Positions 44,471 to 52,583 of a stretch of 64,000 nucleotides of DNA are shown piece after piece. The notes beneath the pieces were generated by a model that had not been told where the DNA came from, did no database searches, and saw nothing but the letters and a program-made list of their open reading frames with translations. This DNA is from Reyranella sp. GTDB taxonomy: Bacteria > Pseudomonadota > Alphaproteobacteria > Reyranellales > Reyranellaceae. The translations under genes were made by a program, and so were the position numbers. Location of the stretch: assembly GCA_019750135.1 (NCBI GenBank), contig JAIEOV010000010.1, positions 124,001-188,000 on the forward strand. Direction: 5' to 3'. Position 1 is the first letter of the stretch; each line of letters begins with the position of its first letter.

Positions 44471-44755
44471 ATGACCTACAGGCTCTGGTGGACCGTCGGC
44501 TATACCTGCACCTCGGAACGCGAGTTCCTCGCCACCAAGCACCGGCTGCTGCCGGCAACCTACGAAATGCTCGACGACGCGCTGCGCCGGGCGGGCCAGG
44601 TCCGCCGAGCCGGCGGCGTTGCCTGGCTGATCGAAGGCGACGACAAGACGCGCCTGGGGCGAGGCCTGATCGAGCAGACGCTGCGCAAGCGCGGTGCGGA
44701 GCTCGAACCCGCCCAGCCGGCCGACCGGCGCGGCCGGCCGCCGCGCCGGGAATAG
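44471..44755 (+). CDS. Small hypothetical protein
   Basis: A 94-residue basic protein opening MTYRLWWTVGYTCTSEREF, then LLPATYEMLDDALRRAGQVRR, and ending in an Arg/Pro-rich tail. ATG at 44471 has AGGAAGGGA upstream, which supports translation; the longer frame upstream is spurious. No family recognised. It lies 53 bases before hisA in the same direction, but no link to histidine synthesis is known. Confidence 0.55.
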   Translation: MTYRLWWTVGYTCTSEREFLATKHRLLPATYEMLDDALRRAGQVRRAGGVAWLIEGDDKTRLGRGLIEQTLRKRGAELEPAQPADRRGRPPRRE

Positions 44756-44808
44756 GTCACACCGGAAGGGTGGCGCTAGGCGGCGCGACAGGCTAAATCC
44801 GCGCCCCG

Positions 44809-45537
44809 ATGCTTCTCTTTCCCGCGATCGATCTCAAGGACGGCAAGTGCGTGCGCCTGTTGCGCGGCGACATGGCCAAGGCCACGGTGTTCAACGACAG
44901 CCCGGCGGCGCAGGCCAAGGCGTTCGCCAATGCCGGCTGCGAGTGGCTGCACCTGGTCGATCTCAACGGCGCGGTCGAGGGCCATCCGGTCAATCGCGCC
45001 GCGGTCGAAAGCATCCTCGAGGAAGTGAAGGTGCCGGCCCAGCTCGGCGGCGGCATCCGCACCATCGAGAGCATCGCGCAGTGGATCGAGGCCGGCGTCC
45101 AGCGCGTCATCCTGGGCACGATCGCGGTCAAGGAACCCGGCCTGGTGAAGGCCGCCTGCAAGCAATGGCCCGGCCAGGTCGCCGTCGGCATCGATGCCCG
45201 TGACGGCATCGTCGCGGTCGACGGCTGGACCAAGCAGAGCACGGTGCGCGCGCTCGATCTCGCGCTGCGCTTCGAGGATGCCGGCGTGGCCGCCGTCATC
45301 TACACCGACATCGACCGCGACGGCGCCATGGGCGGCGTCAATGTCGATGCTACGGTGACGCTCGCCCAGCATCTCACCACGCCGGTGATCGCCTCGGGCG
45401 GCGTCAGCTCGCTCGACGATCTGCGCGAGCTGCGGCCGGCCGAGGAGTTCGGCATCGTCGGCGCCATCGTCGGCCGCGCGCTCTACGATGGCCGCGTGAC
45501 GGTGCCCGACGCGATTCGCGTGCTGAAGGGCGATTAG
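44809..45537 (+). CDS. hisA: Phosphoribosylformimino-5-aminoimidazole carboxamide ribotide isomerase HisA
   Basis: A 242-residue TIM barrel, the fourth enzyme of histidine synthesis. Asp8 in FPAIDLKDGKCVRLL is the catalytic acid, and IYTDIDRDGAMGGVN carries the second. GGGIRTIESI and ASGGVSSLDDL bind the substrate's two phosphates. It lacks hisB and hisH beside it, and hisF is cut off by the antisense oxygenase gene; its stop abuts that gene's stop. Confidence 0.95.
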   Translation: MLLFPAIDLKDGKCVRLLRGDMAKATVFNDSPAAQAKAFANAGCEWLHLVDLNGAVEGHPVNRAAVESILEEVKVPAQLGGGIRTIESIAQWIEAGVQRVILGTIAVKEPGLVKAACKQWPGQVAVGIDARDGIVAVDGWTKQSTVRALDLALRFEDAGVAAVIYTDIDRDGAMGGVNVDATVTLAQHLTTPVIASGGVSSLDDLRELRPAEEFGIVGAIVGRALYDGRVTVPDAIRVLKGD

Positions 45538-46500
45538 CTACTTGGCGGCGGATGTATGCTTGTACGTCGGCTCGAGCCGCGACAGCAGATAGTCGGCGGC
45601 CACCACCGGCGGATACTTCGCGACACCGTCCTCGAGGCACGTCGGCAGGCAGGCGACGAGCGCCTCGGGATTGGGGTCGAGGAAGAACACCACAGAATAA
45701 CGATCGCGGGTGGGGCTGACCACGCGATGCGGCGTCGAGACGTAGACATCGTTGGTCCAGCGCATCAGGCAGTCGCCGATGTTGCAGATCAGCGCGCCGG
45801 GCACGGTCGGCGCCTTGATCCATTCGCCAGCGCGCGTGCGCACCATCAGCCCCGCGACGCCGTCGGTCGCGAGCAGGGTCAGGTTGCCGTAGTCGGTGTG
45901 CTCGCCGGCGCCGAGCTGGCCCGGCCGCGGATCGGCCGGCGCGGCGGGATAGTGCAGCAGTCGCAGGATCGCCATCGGCTTGTCGAGCTTGCCGTCGAAG
46001 AAAGTGCGCTCGATGCCGAGATCGCGCGCCAGAGCGCGATGCAGCGCCATGCCCAGCCGATGGGCGTGGCCGAAATAGTCGAGCATGGTGGCGCGGAAAC
46101 CCGGCTGGTCCGGCCACGGATTGGCGTGCCGAAACGCCTGGCCGGCCAAAAGGTCGGGGTCATCCGGAGGCAGCTCCAGCCCGATGTTGAAGCACTCCTT
46201 CAGGTCGGGGAGCGTTCCCGCCTGCAGCTTCTCGCCTTCCATCGGCACATGGCCGCGATTGCCGGAGGCGCCGGTGTAGCGCACCGGATCCTTGACCGCC
46301 GCCGGCGCTGCGAAGAAGCGCCGCGACTGCGCGAACACGTCGGCAATCGTCCCGGCCGGGATGCCGTGCTTCTTGATGTAGAAAAAGCCGATGTCGCGGC
46401 AGGCCTGTCCCAGCTCGCGGCCGACCTTCGCCTCGCCCTCGGGTCCGCCGCCGAGCAGCGGGGCGACATCGATCACGGGAATGGCGGCGTCCTGCGTCAT
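45538..46500 (-). CDS. Isopenicillin-N-synthase-family Fe(II)/2-oxoglutarate oxygenase
   Basis: A 320-residue double-stranded beta-helix oxygenase. IPVIDVAPLLGGG opens it, then DIGFFYIKKHGIP. The iron site is His in GEHTDYGNLTLL with its Asp, and the later His in TPHRVVSP, followed by RYSVVFFLDPN with the 2-oxoglutarate Arg. Its start at 46500 opposes hisF at 46555. It is encoded antisense between hisA and hisF, with zero bases to the hisA stop. The substrate is unknown; it is not expected to serve histidine synthesis. Confidence 0.86.
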   Translation of the reverse strand: MTQDAAIPVIDVAPLLGGGPEGEAKVGRELGQACRDIGFFYIKKHGIPAGTIADVFAQSRRFFAAPAAVKDPVRYTGASGNRGHVPMEGEKLQAGTLPDLKECFNIGLELPPDDPDLLAGQAFRHANPWPDQPGFRATMLDYFGHAHRLGMALHRALARDLGIERTFFDGKLDKPMAILRLLHYPAAPADPRPGQLGAGEHTDYGNLTLLATDGVAGLMVRTRAGEWIKAPTVPGALICNIGDCLMRWTNDVYVSTPHRVVSPTRDRYSVVFFLDPNPEALVACLPTCLEDGVAKYPPVVAADYLLSRLEPTYKHTSAAK

Positions 46501-46554
46501 GGCGCGCAGCCTAGCATTGTCGGCCCGGTTGGCGCATAAGGTCCCCCGCCTGCC

Positions 46555-47328
46555 ATGCTGAAAGTCCGCATCATCCCCTGTCTCGACGTCAAGGACGGCC
46601 GCGTCGTCAAAGGCGTGCAGTTCGTCGGGCTGCGCGATGCCGGCGATCCGGTCGAGCAGGCGCGTGTCTACGACGCCGCCGGCGCCGACGAGCTCACCTT
46701 CCTCGACATCACGGCGAGCCACGAGAACCGCGACACCATCCTCGACGTCGTGGCGCGCACGGCCGAGCAGTGCTTCATGCCTCTGACCGTGGGCGGCGGC
46801 GTGCGTCAGGTCGAGGATATCCGCCGCCTGCTGCTGGCCGGCGCCGACAAGGTCTCGATCAACTCCGCCGCCGTGGCGCGGCCGGAGTTCGTGCGCGAGG
46901 CGGCCGAGAAATACGGCGACCAGTGCATCGTGGTGGCGATCGACGCCCGCCAGGCCGCCCCCGGCCGCTGGGAGGTCTTCACCCACGGCGGCCGCAAGGC
47001 GACGGGGCTCGACGCCGTCGGCTGGGCCAAGCGCATGACCGATTCGGGCGCGGGCGAGATCCTGCTGACCTCGATGGATCGCGACGGCACCAAGTCGGGC
47101 TTCGATCTCGAGCTCACCCGCGCGGTGTCGGACGCCGTGCCGGTGCCGGTCGTGGCGTCCGGCGGCGTCGGCACGCTCGATCACCTGGTCGATGGGGTCG
47201 TGAAGGGCGGCGCCTCGGCGGTGCTGGCCGCCTCGATCTTCCATTTCGGCGAGTTCACCATCGCCCAGGCCAAGGAACGATTGGCGGAAGCCGGCGTCCC
47301 GATCCGACAAATCTCGCGCGCCGCGTGA
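46555..47328 (+). CDS. hisF: Imidazole glycerol phosphate synthase subunit HisF
   Basis: A 257-residue TIM barrel, cyclase subunit of IGP synthase. [20 protein letters not shown] has the catalytic Asp11; [26 protein letters not shown] and [15 protein letters not shown] are the phosphate loops, and [13 protein letters not shown] the second Asp. The glutaminase partner HisH is not in the window. hisE follows 81 bases on. Confidence 0.95.
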   Translation: MLKVRIIPCLDVKDGRVVKGVQFVGLRDAGDPVEQARVYDAAGADELTFLDITASHENRDTILDVVARTAEQCFMPLTVGGGVRQVEDIRRLLLAGADKVSINSAAVARPEFVREAAEKYGDQCIVVAIDARQAAPGRWEVFTHGGRKATGLDAVGWAKRMTDSGAGEILLTSMDRDGTKSGFDLELTRAVSDAVPVPVVASGGVGTLDHLVDGVVKGGASAVLAASIFHFGEFTIAQAKERLAEAGVPIRQISRAA

Positions 47329-47409
47329 TTTTGGCGTAGAATCGCCGCAGCGTCCCAGTAAGAGGCGCACGCAATCGCCCGTCCCCTCGGGCGTGGAGTA
47401 CTTCCCCGG

Positions 47410-47799
47410 ATGGCCAAGAACAAGAAAGCCAAGAAAGCGCACAAGAAGAAGCGCAGCACCACCGTTGCCGACGGTGTCGACGAGCACGTGCTCGACCGCC
47501 TCTATCTCGTGATCGACAGCCGCAAGGGCGCCGACCCCGATACCTCCTACACCGCCCGCCTGTTCAGCCGCGGCCGCCAGCAGATCGCCAAGAAGCTGGG
47601 TGAGGAGGCGGTCGAGGCGCTGATCGAAGGCATCCGCGGCGACAAGGGCAAGCTGGTCGGCGAGAGCGCCGACATGCTCTATCACCTGCTCACCCTGTGG
47701 GCGGCGACCGGCGTGAAGCCCGCGGCGGTGTGGAGCGAGCTCGCCCGTCGCGAGGGCCTGTCGGGCATCGCCGAGAAGGCCGCACGCAAGCAGAAGTGA
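47410..47799 (+). CDS. hisE: Phosphoribosyl-ATP pyrophosphatase HisE with basic N-terminal tail
   Basis: A 129-residue enzyme that converts phosphoribosyl-ATP to phosphoribosyl-AMP. QIAKKLGEEAVEALIEGIRG and LVGESADMLYHLLTLWAATG are the MazG-like metal-binding helices. The enzyme proper starts near residue 28 (VLDRLYLVIDSRK). The first 20 or so residues are very lysine-rich (MAKNKKAKKAHKKKRST), an extension not typical of HisE. A start nearer residue 28 cannot be excluded. Confidence 0.9.
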   Translation: MAKNKKAKKAHKKKRSTTVADGVDEHVLDRLYLVIDSRKGADPDTSYTARLFSRGRQQIAKKLGEEAVEALIEGIRGDKGKLVGESADMLYHLLTLWAATGVKPAAVWSELARREGLSGIAEKAARKQK

Positions 47800-47834
47800 C
47801 GGCCTGTCGGGCTCGCGGTAAACCAAAGCCCATC

Positions 47835-48206
47835 ATGTCCGACTACGACCGCAACAACATCTTCGCGCGCATCCTGCGCGGCGAACTGCCCTGCAAGAAG
47901 GTCTACGAGGACGACCACGCGCTCGCCTTCCATGACATCAACCCGCAGGCGCCGGTCCATGTGCTGGTGATTCCCAAGGGCGAGTACGTCTCGAACATGG
48001 ATTTCAGCGCGAATGCGCCGACCGAGACCGTCGCCGGCTTCTGGCGCGCCGTCGGCGCCGTGGCGCGCGAGCTCGGCCTGGAGCAGGACGGCTATCGCCT
48101 GGTCGCCAACAACGGCGCCAATGGTGGCCAGGTCGTGTTCCATTTCCATGTCCATATCGTGAGCGGCCGCAGCCAGCGGCCACGCTTCGGCCGCGTCCAC
48201 GAATGA
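47835..48206 (+). CDS. HIT-family nucleotide-binding protein
   Basis: A 123-residue histidine-triad protein. FARILRGELPCKKVYEDD and DINPQAPVHVLVIPK are the family opening; FHFHVHIVSG carries the HxHxH triad. It is expected to hydrolyse nucleoside phosphoramidates or similar. ATG at 47835 was chosen. The alpha/beta hydrolase starts within its last codons (4-base overlap). HisE-HIT adjacency is common in Alphaproteobacteria. Confidence 0.93.
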   Translation: MSDYDRNNIFARILRGELPCKKVYEDDHALAFHDINPQAPVHVLVIPKGEYVSNMDFSANAPTETVAGFWRAVGAVARELGLEQDGYRLVANNGANGGQVVFHFHVHIVSGRSQRPRFGRVHE

Positions 48207-49237
48207 TCGCGCGCCGGGCGCTGCTGGTGGCAGGCCTTGCGCCGCTTGCGGCGCCCGGATGGGTCGGGGCGCAGCCGGCGCGGCCACGCTTCTATGCCAA
48301 GGGCACCAAACAGCGCGCCGTGCGCTTCACCGGCAGCGAAGGCGCCGTGCTCGCGGGCACCTTGCTGCTGCCGATCTGGAGCGAGCTCGAGAAGGTGCCG
48401 GGCGTCGTGCTGGTGTCGGGCAGCGGCCCGACCGACCGCAACGGTAACAACACGCTGGTGCCCGAGCGCATCGACCTGCTGAAACAGATCGCCGAGCGTC
48501 TGGCCGAAGCGGGCATCGCCACGCTGCGCTACGACAAGCGCGGCATCGGTGGCTCGACGCAGAAGCCGCATGGCTCGCTGGCCGAGCTGGAGCGCTTCTT
48601 CTCCTGGGACAATTTCGTCGGCGATGTCGTCGCCGCCCAAGCGGAGCTGGTGAAGCACGACGAGATCAAGTCCTACGCCACCGCCCTGCTGGGACACAGC
48701 GAGGGCGGATTGCTGGTGCTGTCGGCAGCGCCGACCATCACCAGGCACCCGCCGCACGGCATGGTGCTTCTCGCCACGCCGGGCAAGAAGCTCGCCGACA
48801 TCCTGCGCGCGCAGATCGAGCGCGGCGCGCCCGGGCTGCTGGCGCCGACCGATCGCGCGATCAAGGCCATCGAGGCCACGGGACACGTCCCGTCGGACCT
48901 GCCGCGCGAGCTCGAAGCGTTGTTCCCGCCCTATGCCGGACCGTTCCTGCGGCGCCTGCTGGCCTTCGACCCGGCGCAAGCGCTTGCCGCCTCGCGCCTG
49001 CCCTGCCTGCTGCTGCAGGGTGCGGCCGACCGCCAGGTCGTGCCGATGGACGACATCCAGCCGCTGATCGACGCGCTGGGCAAACGCGACGCGCCCGGCG
49101 AGGCGATGGTCGTTCCCGCCGCCAGCCACAATCTCAAGCTGGTGCAATGGCCGACCGACACCGGCTTCGGCGGCCCGCTCGCCCCGGCCGTCGCGGACAA
49201 GCTCACGAGCTGGATGAAGCAGCTGCTCGGCGCCTGA
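48203..49237 (+). CDS. Exported alpha/beta-hydrolase (serine esterase-like)
   Basis: A 344-residue hydrolase. An N-terminal signal peptide (ARRALLVAGLAPLAAPGWVGA), with Arg-Arg at 4-5, may be a Tat signal. ALLGHSEGG is the nucleophile elbow, after the YDKRGIGGS oxyanion-region motif. LLLQGAADRQVVP supplies the Asp and PAASHNLKL the His. The overlap with the HIT gene is 4 bases. Substrate unknown. Confidence 0.86.
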   Translation: MIARRALLVAGLAPLAAPGWVGAQPARPRFYAKGTKQRAVRFTGSEGAVLAGTLLLPIWSELEKVPGVVLVSGSGPTDRNGNNTLVPERIDLLKQIAERLAEAGIATLRYDKRGIGGSTQKPHGSLAELERFFSWDNFVGDVVAAQAELVKHDEIKSYATALLGHSEGGLLVLSAAPTITRHPPHGMVLLATPGKKLADILRAQIERGAPGLLAPTDRAIKAIEATGHVPSDLPRELEALFPPYAGPFLRRLLAFDPAQALAASRLPCLLLQGAADRQVVPMDDIQPLIDALGKRDAPGEAMVVPAASHNLKLVQWPTDTGFGGPLAPAVADKLTSWMKQLLGA

Positions 49238-49298
49238 GGGGGTGCTTGATCGGGCGCGGCGGCGGGTCGATCATTCGGGTCCAGGAGGAGGAAGCGAC

Positions 49299-50165
49299 AT
49301 GGCCGTGACGGTGCGTCCGGTGTGCGAAGCGGTGGGCGCAGAGATTCTGGGCGTCGATCTGCGGCGCCTCAGCGACCAGGACTTCGCGATCATCGAGCAG
49401 GCCTGGGCCCGGCATTCCATGATCCTGCTGCGCGGCCAGCAGATCGGCGACGACGACCTTCTGGCCTTCAGCCGCCGCTTCGGCGAGCTCGACCCGCCGC
49501 CCAACCAGGAGCGCGGCCGCATCAGCCCGCCCGGCTATCCCGACATCTATGTCGTGTCCAACGTGCTCGACGACAAAGGCGACCCGATCGGCGCGCTGGG
49601 CGCCGGCGAGGCAGTCTGGCACACCGACATGAGCTATCTCGACACGCCGCCCGACGCTTCCATGCTCTATTCGCTGGAGATCCCGGAGAGCGGCGGCAAC
49701 ACCTGGTTCTGCGGCATGCAGGCGGCCTGCGCGGCGCTGCCCGCCGACCTGGCGCGCAAGATCGAGGGCCGGCGCGTCAAGCACGACGGCACCTACAATT
49801 CCGGCGGCTACCTGCGCAAGGGCGTGACGCCGACCGACGATCCCATGGCGGCGCCCGGCGCCTGGCATCCGGCGATCCTGCGCCATCCCGGCAACGGCCG
49901 CGCCACGCTCTATCTCGGCCGGCGTCGCAATTCGTATATCGAGGGTTATTCGCGCGAGGATTCCGACGCTCTGCTGGAGGCGCTGTGGGCGCATGCCACG
50001 CAGGACCGCTTCCTCTACCGGCACGTCTGGAAGCTGGGTGACCTGGTGATGTGGGACAACCGCTCGACCATGCACCGGCGCGATCCGTTCGACGGCGCGG
50101 CGCGGCGCATCATGCATCGCACCCAGATCAAGGGCACGACGAGGCCCGTGGCCTTCGCGGCCTGA
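49299..50165 (+). CDS. TauD/TfdA-family 2-oxoglutarate dioxygenase
   Basis: A 288-residue Fe(II)/2-oxoglutarate oxygenase. GAEILGVDLRRLSDQDFAII opens it. WHTDMSY is the HxD part of the facial triad, and MWDNRSTMHRRDPF gives the distal His and the nearby Arg. A very strong AGGAGGAGG precedes ATG 49299. The FAD-linked oxidase gene follows 25 bases on, so the two probably share a pathway. The substrate cannot be told. Confidence 0.9.
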   Translation: MAVTVRPVCEAVGAEILGVDLRRLSDQDFAIIEQAWARHSMILLRGQQIGDDDLLAFSRRFGELDPPPNQERGRISPPGYPDIYVVSNVLDDKGDPIGALGAGEAVWHTDMSYLDTPPDASMLYSLEIPESGGNTWFCGMQAACAALPADLARKIEGRRVKHDGTYNSGGYLRKGVTPTDDPMAAPGAWHPAILRHPGNGRATLYLGRRRNSYIEGYSREDSDALLEALWAHATQDRFLYRHVWKLGDLVMWDNRSTMHRRDPFDGAARRIMHRTQIKGTTRPVAFAA

Positions 50166-50190
50166 AGCAACCGACACATTCGGAGGAAAC

Positions 50191-51780
50191 ATGCGGCGGC
50201 AGAAGAAGTTCTATGCCTGGGGCTACGCCGACGAGGACCTGACGCCGGAAGAGATCAAGGCCTGGGAAGCCGAGACCGCCGAACGCTACGGCCTCAACGG
50301 CTTCGACGTCACGCCGCCGCCCAAGCCGGAAGAGATCACGCTGCGCGCCCCGCGCGTCGTCGTGCCCGACGCGCTGAAGGACATCGTGCGCACCGACCAC
50401 CTGACGCGGCTGGAGCACAGCTACGGCAAGGCGGGCTTCGACGCGCTGCGCATGTTCATGCGCTCGGTGCCCAACCCGCCCGATGCCGTGGCCTTCCCCG
50501 AGAACGAGCAGGACGTCGTGCGCCTGCTCGACTGGTGCGACAGGATCGGCGCCAAGGCCATTCCCTACGGCGGCGGCTCGTCGGTCGTGAAGGGCATCGA
50601 GCCCGCCGCCGCCTTCGACAAGGTGGTGACGATCTCGACGCGCCACATGGACAAGGTGCTGGAGGTCGATGCGGTGAGCCACGCCGCGCGCATCCAGGGC
50701 GGCATCTACGGACCGGCCATCGAGGACCAGCTGCGCGACAGCCCATTCACCATGCGCCACTACATGCAGGCCTATCGCTGCTCGACCCTGGGCGGCTGGA
50801 TCGCCACGCGCTCGGGCGGCCATTACGCCACGCTCTACACCCATATCGACGACTTCGTCGAAAGCACCCGCGTTGTGACGCCCGCCGGCACGCTGGAGAC
50901 GCGCCGCCTGCCGGGCTCCGGCGCCGGCCCCAGCCCGGACCGCCTGTTCCTGGGCTCCGAGGGCATCTTGGGCATCATCACCGAGGCCTGGGTGCGGCTG
51001 CGCAAGAAGCCCAATTTCCGCGCCTCCGCCTCGGTGCGCTTCAAGAATTTCTTCGATGGCGCCAACGCCGTGCGCGAGATCACCCAGGCCGGGCTCTATC
51101 CCGCCAACTGCCGCCTGCTGGAAGCGCGCGAGGCGCTGCCCAACATCCCGTGGAGCAGCGAGGAGGCCGTGCTGGTGCTGGCTTTCGAGGGCGCGGACCA
51201 TCCGCTCGACGCCTGGATGAAGCGGGCGCTGGAGATCTGCGCCGGCTACGGCGGCGTGCCCGACGCCGGCGCCGATGACGAGAACGCCCATCGCTCGGGT
51301 GCGGCCGGCGCCTGGCGCAACAAGTTCATCCGCGCGCCGCACTACGGCGAGCATGCCGCGGCGCGCGGCATCCTGTCCTCGACCTTCGAGACGGCGATGA
51401 CCTGGGAACGCGTGCCCGAGTTCCATCGGACGATCACGAAGATCACCCGAGACACGATCAAGCGCGTGACCGGCCGCGACGGCACCGTCACCTGCCGCTT
51501 CACCCACGTCTATCCCGACGGCCCCTGCCTCTACTTCACCTTCGGCGGCATCCTGGACAAGCGCGTGGCGCTCGATCAGTTCATGGAGGTGCTCTCGACC
51601 TGCACCGCGGCCACCGTCGAGCATGGCGGCACGACCACGCACCATCACGCGGTCGGCCGCTTCCATCGCCCGTTCTACGACAAGCAGCGCCCCGAGCTGT
51701 TCGCCAGGGCGCTGCGCGGCGCCAAGCGCGAGCTCGATCCCAAGGGCCTGATGAATCCCGGCGTGCTGATCGATCCGTGA
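50191..51780 (+). CDS. FAD-binding oxidase, alkyl-DHAP-synthase-like
   Basis: A 529-residue flavoprotein of the PCMH/VAO type. PENEQDVVRLLDWCDRIGAKAIPYGGGSS is the FAD-binding PP-loop region. GGWIATRSGGHYATLYTHIDDFVES and LGSEGILGIITEAWVRL complete the pattern of alkyldihydroxyacetone phosphate synthase relatives. HGGTTTHHHAVGRFH near the C-terminus is the histidine-rich active-site loop of that group. Ether-lipid synthesis is possible, but bacterial members often act on other 2-hydroxyacids. Confidence 0.86.
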   Translation: MRRQKKFYAWGYADEDLTPEEIKAWEAETAERYGLNGFDVTPPPKPEEITLRAPRVVVPDALKDIVRTDHLTRLEHSYGKAGFDALRMFMRSVPNPPDAVAFPENEQDVVRLLDWCDRIGAKAIPYGGGSSVVKGIEPAAAFDKVVTISTRHMDKVLEVDAVSHAARIQGGIYGPAIEDQLRDSPFTMRHYMQAYRCSTLGGWIATRSGGHYATLYTHIDDFVESTRVVTPAGTLETRRLPGSGAGPSPDRLFLGSEGILGIITEAWVRLRKKPNFRASASVRFKNFFDGANAVREITQAGLYPANCRLLEAREALPNIPWSSEEAVLVLAFEGADHPLDAWMKRALEICAGYGGVPDAGADDENAHRSGAAGAWRNKFIRAPHYGEHAAARGILSSTFETAMTWERVPEFHRTITKITRDTIKRVTGRDGTVTCRFTHVYPDGPCLYFTFGGILDKRVALDQFMEVLSTCTAATVEHGGTTTHHHAVGRFHRPFYDKQRPELFARALRGAKRELDPKGLMNPGVLIDP

Positions 51781-51835
51781 TCTAGCTGTTGTGTTCTAAA
51801 ATGGACTGGAGCGCGGACCTCCAGGTCCGCCTTTC

Positions 51836-51910
51836 GTCATCCTGAGCGCAGCGAAGGATCTCATGCTGGTAGCAAGCGGCGATGAGGTCCTTCGCTGCGC
51901 TCAGGACGAC
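51836..51910. repeat. Inverted repeat of the GTCATCCTGAGCGCAGCG type
   Basis: Arms 51836-51864 and 51882-51910 are reverse complements with two mismatches. It is a relative of the repeat at 1273-1342 and of the inner arms of the MITE-like elements, with CTGAGCG and AAGGA in place of CCGAGCG and AGGGA. It lies in the 150-base gap before the LysE gene. Confidence 0.8.
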
Positions 51911-51932
51911 AGAATCATGAACGGAGAAGACG

Positions 51933-52574
51933 ATGGAGTACCTCAGCGGCCCTCTGATCGCGTTCATTGGCATTGCGGCGCTGGTGATCTGCACGCCGGG
52001 GCCCGATACGGCCATGACCATCCGCAACGCCCTGCTGGGCGGCCGCTCGGCCGGCCTGGCGACGGCGCTCGGCGTCTCCACCGGTCTCGCCATCTGGGCG
52101 CTGGCCACCTCGGCGGGACTGGTCGCCCTGCTGATCGCCTCCGAGCCGCTGTTCCTCGCCGTCAAATACATAGGCGCGGCCTATCTCGTGTGGCTCGGCG
52201 TGCAATCGCTGCGCGCCGCCTTCGGCCCCAGCTCGCTCCAGCAGGCGATCGCGCAACTGCCGTCGCGCGGATTGCGGCCACGCCAGGCCTACCTGCAGGG
52301 CGTGCTGAGCGACCTCAGCAATCCCAAGATCGCCGCCTTCTTTTCGTCGATGCTCCCGCAGTTCGCCCCCGCCGGCGCCACGGATTTCGTCAGCCTCGCG
52401 GCACTGGGCCTGCTGTTCAGTTCAATGACGCTGGTGTGGCTGACGGGCTACGCGCTCGCGACGGCGCGCATGCGCGATGCGCTGCGTCGTCCGCGCATCC
52501 GGCGCACGCTCGACGGCATCACCGGCGTGACCCTGATCGGCCTGGGCGTGAAGCTCGCCAGCGAAGACCGTTAA
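51933..52574 (+). CDS. LysE/RhtB-family amino-acid exporter
   Basis: A 213-residue membrane protein with about six helices. The family opening is ALVICTPGPDTAMTIRNALLGGR, followed by ALGVSTGLAIW. Central GVLSDLSNPKIAAFFSSMLPQF and the last two helices are typical. It would export amino acids or derivatives from the cytoplasm. It is convergent with the amidase gene, 9 bases apart. Confidence 0.9.
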   Translation: MEYLSGPLIAFIGIAALVICTPGPDTAMTIRNALLGGRSAGLATALGVSTGLAIWALATSAGLVALLIASEPLFLAVKYIGAAYLVWLGVQSLRAAFGPSSLQQAIAQLPSRGLRPRQAYLQGVLSDLSNPKIAAFFSSMLPQFAPAGATDFVSLAALGLLFSSMTLVWLTGYALATARMRDALRRPRIRRTLDGITGVTLIGLGVKLASEDR

Positions 52575-52583
52575 CGTTCGAGA

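Noticed and set aside
45538..47826. 762-codon minus-strand frame reading through hisF and hisE into the oxygenase
   Set aside because: Only the part from the ATG at 46500 has family motifs; the upstream part is antisense to hisF and hisE.
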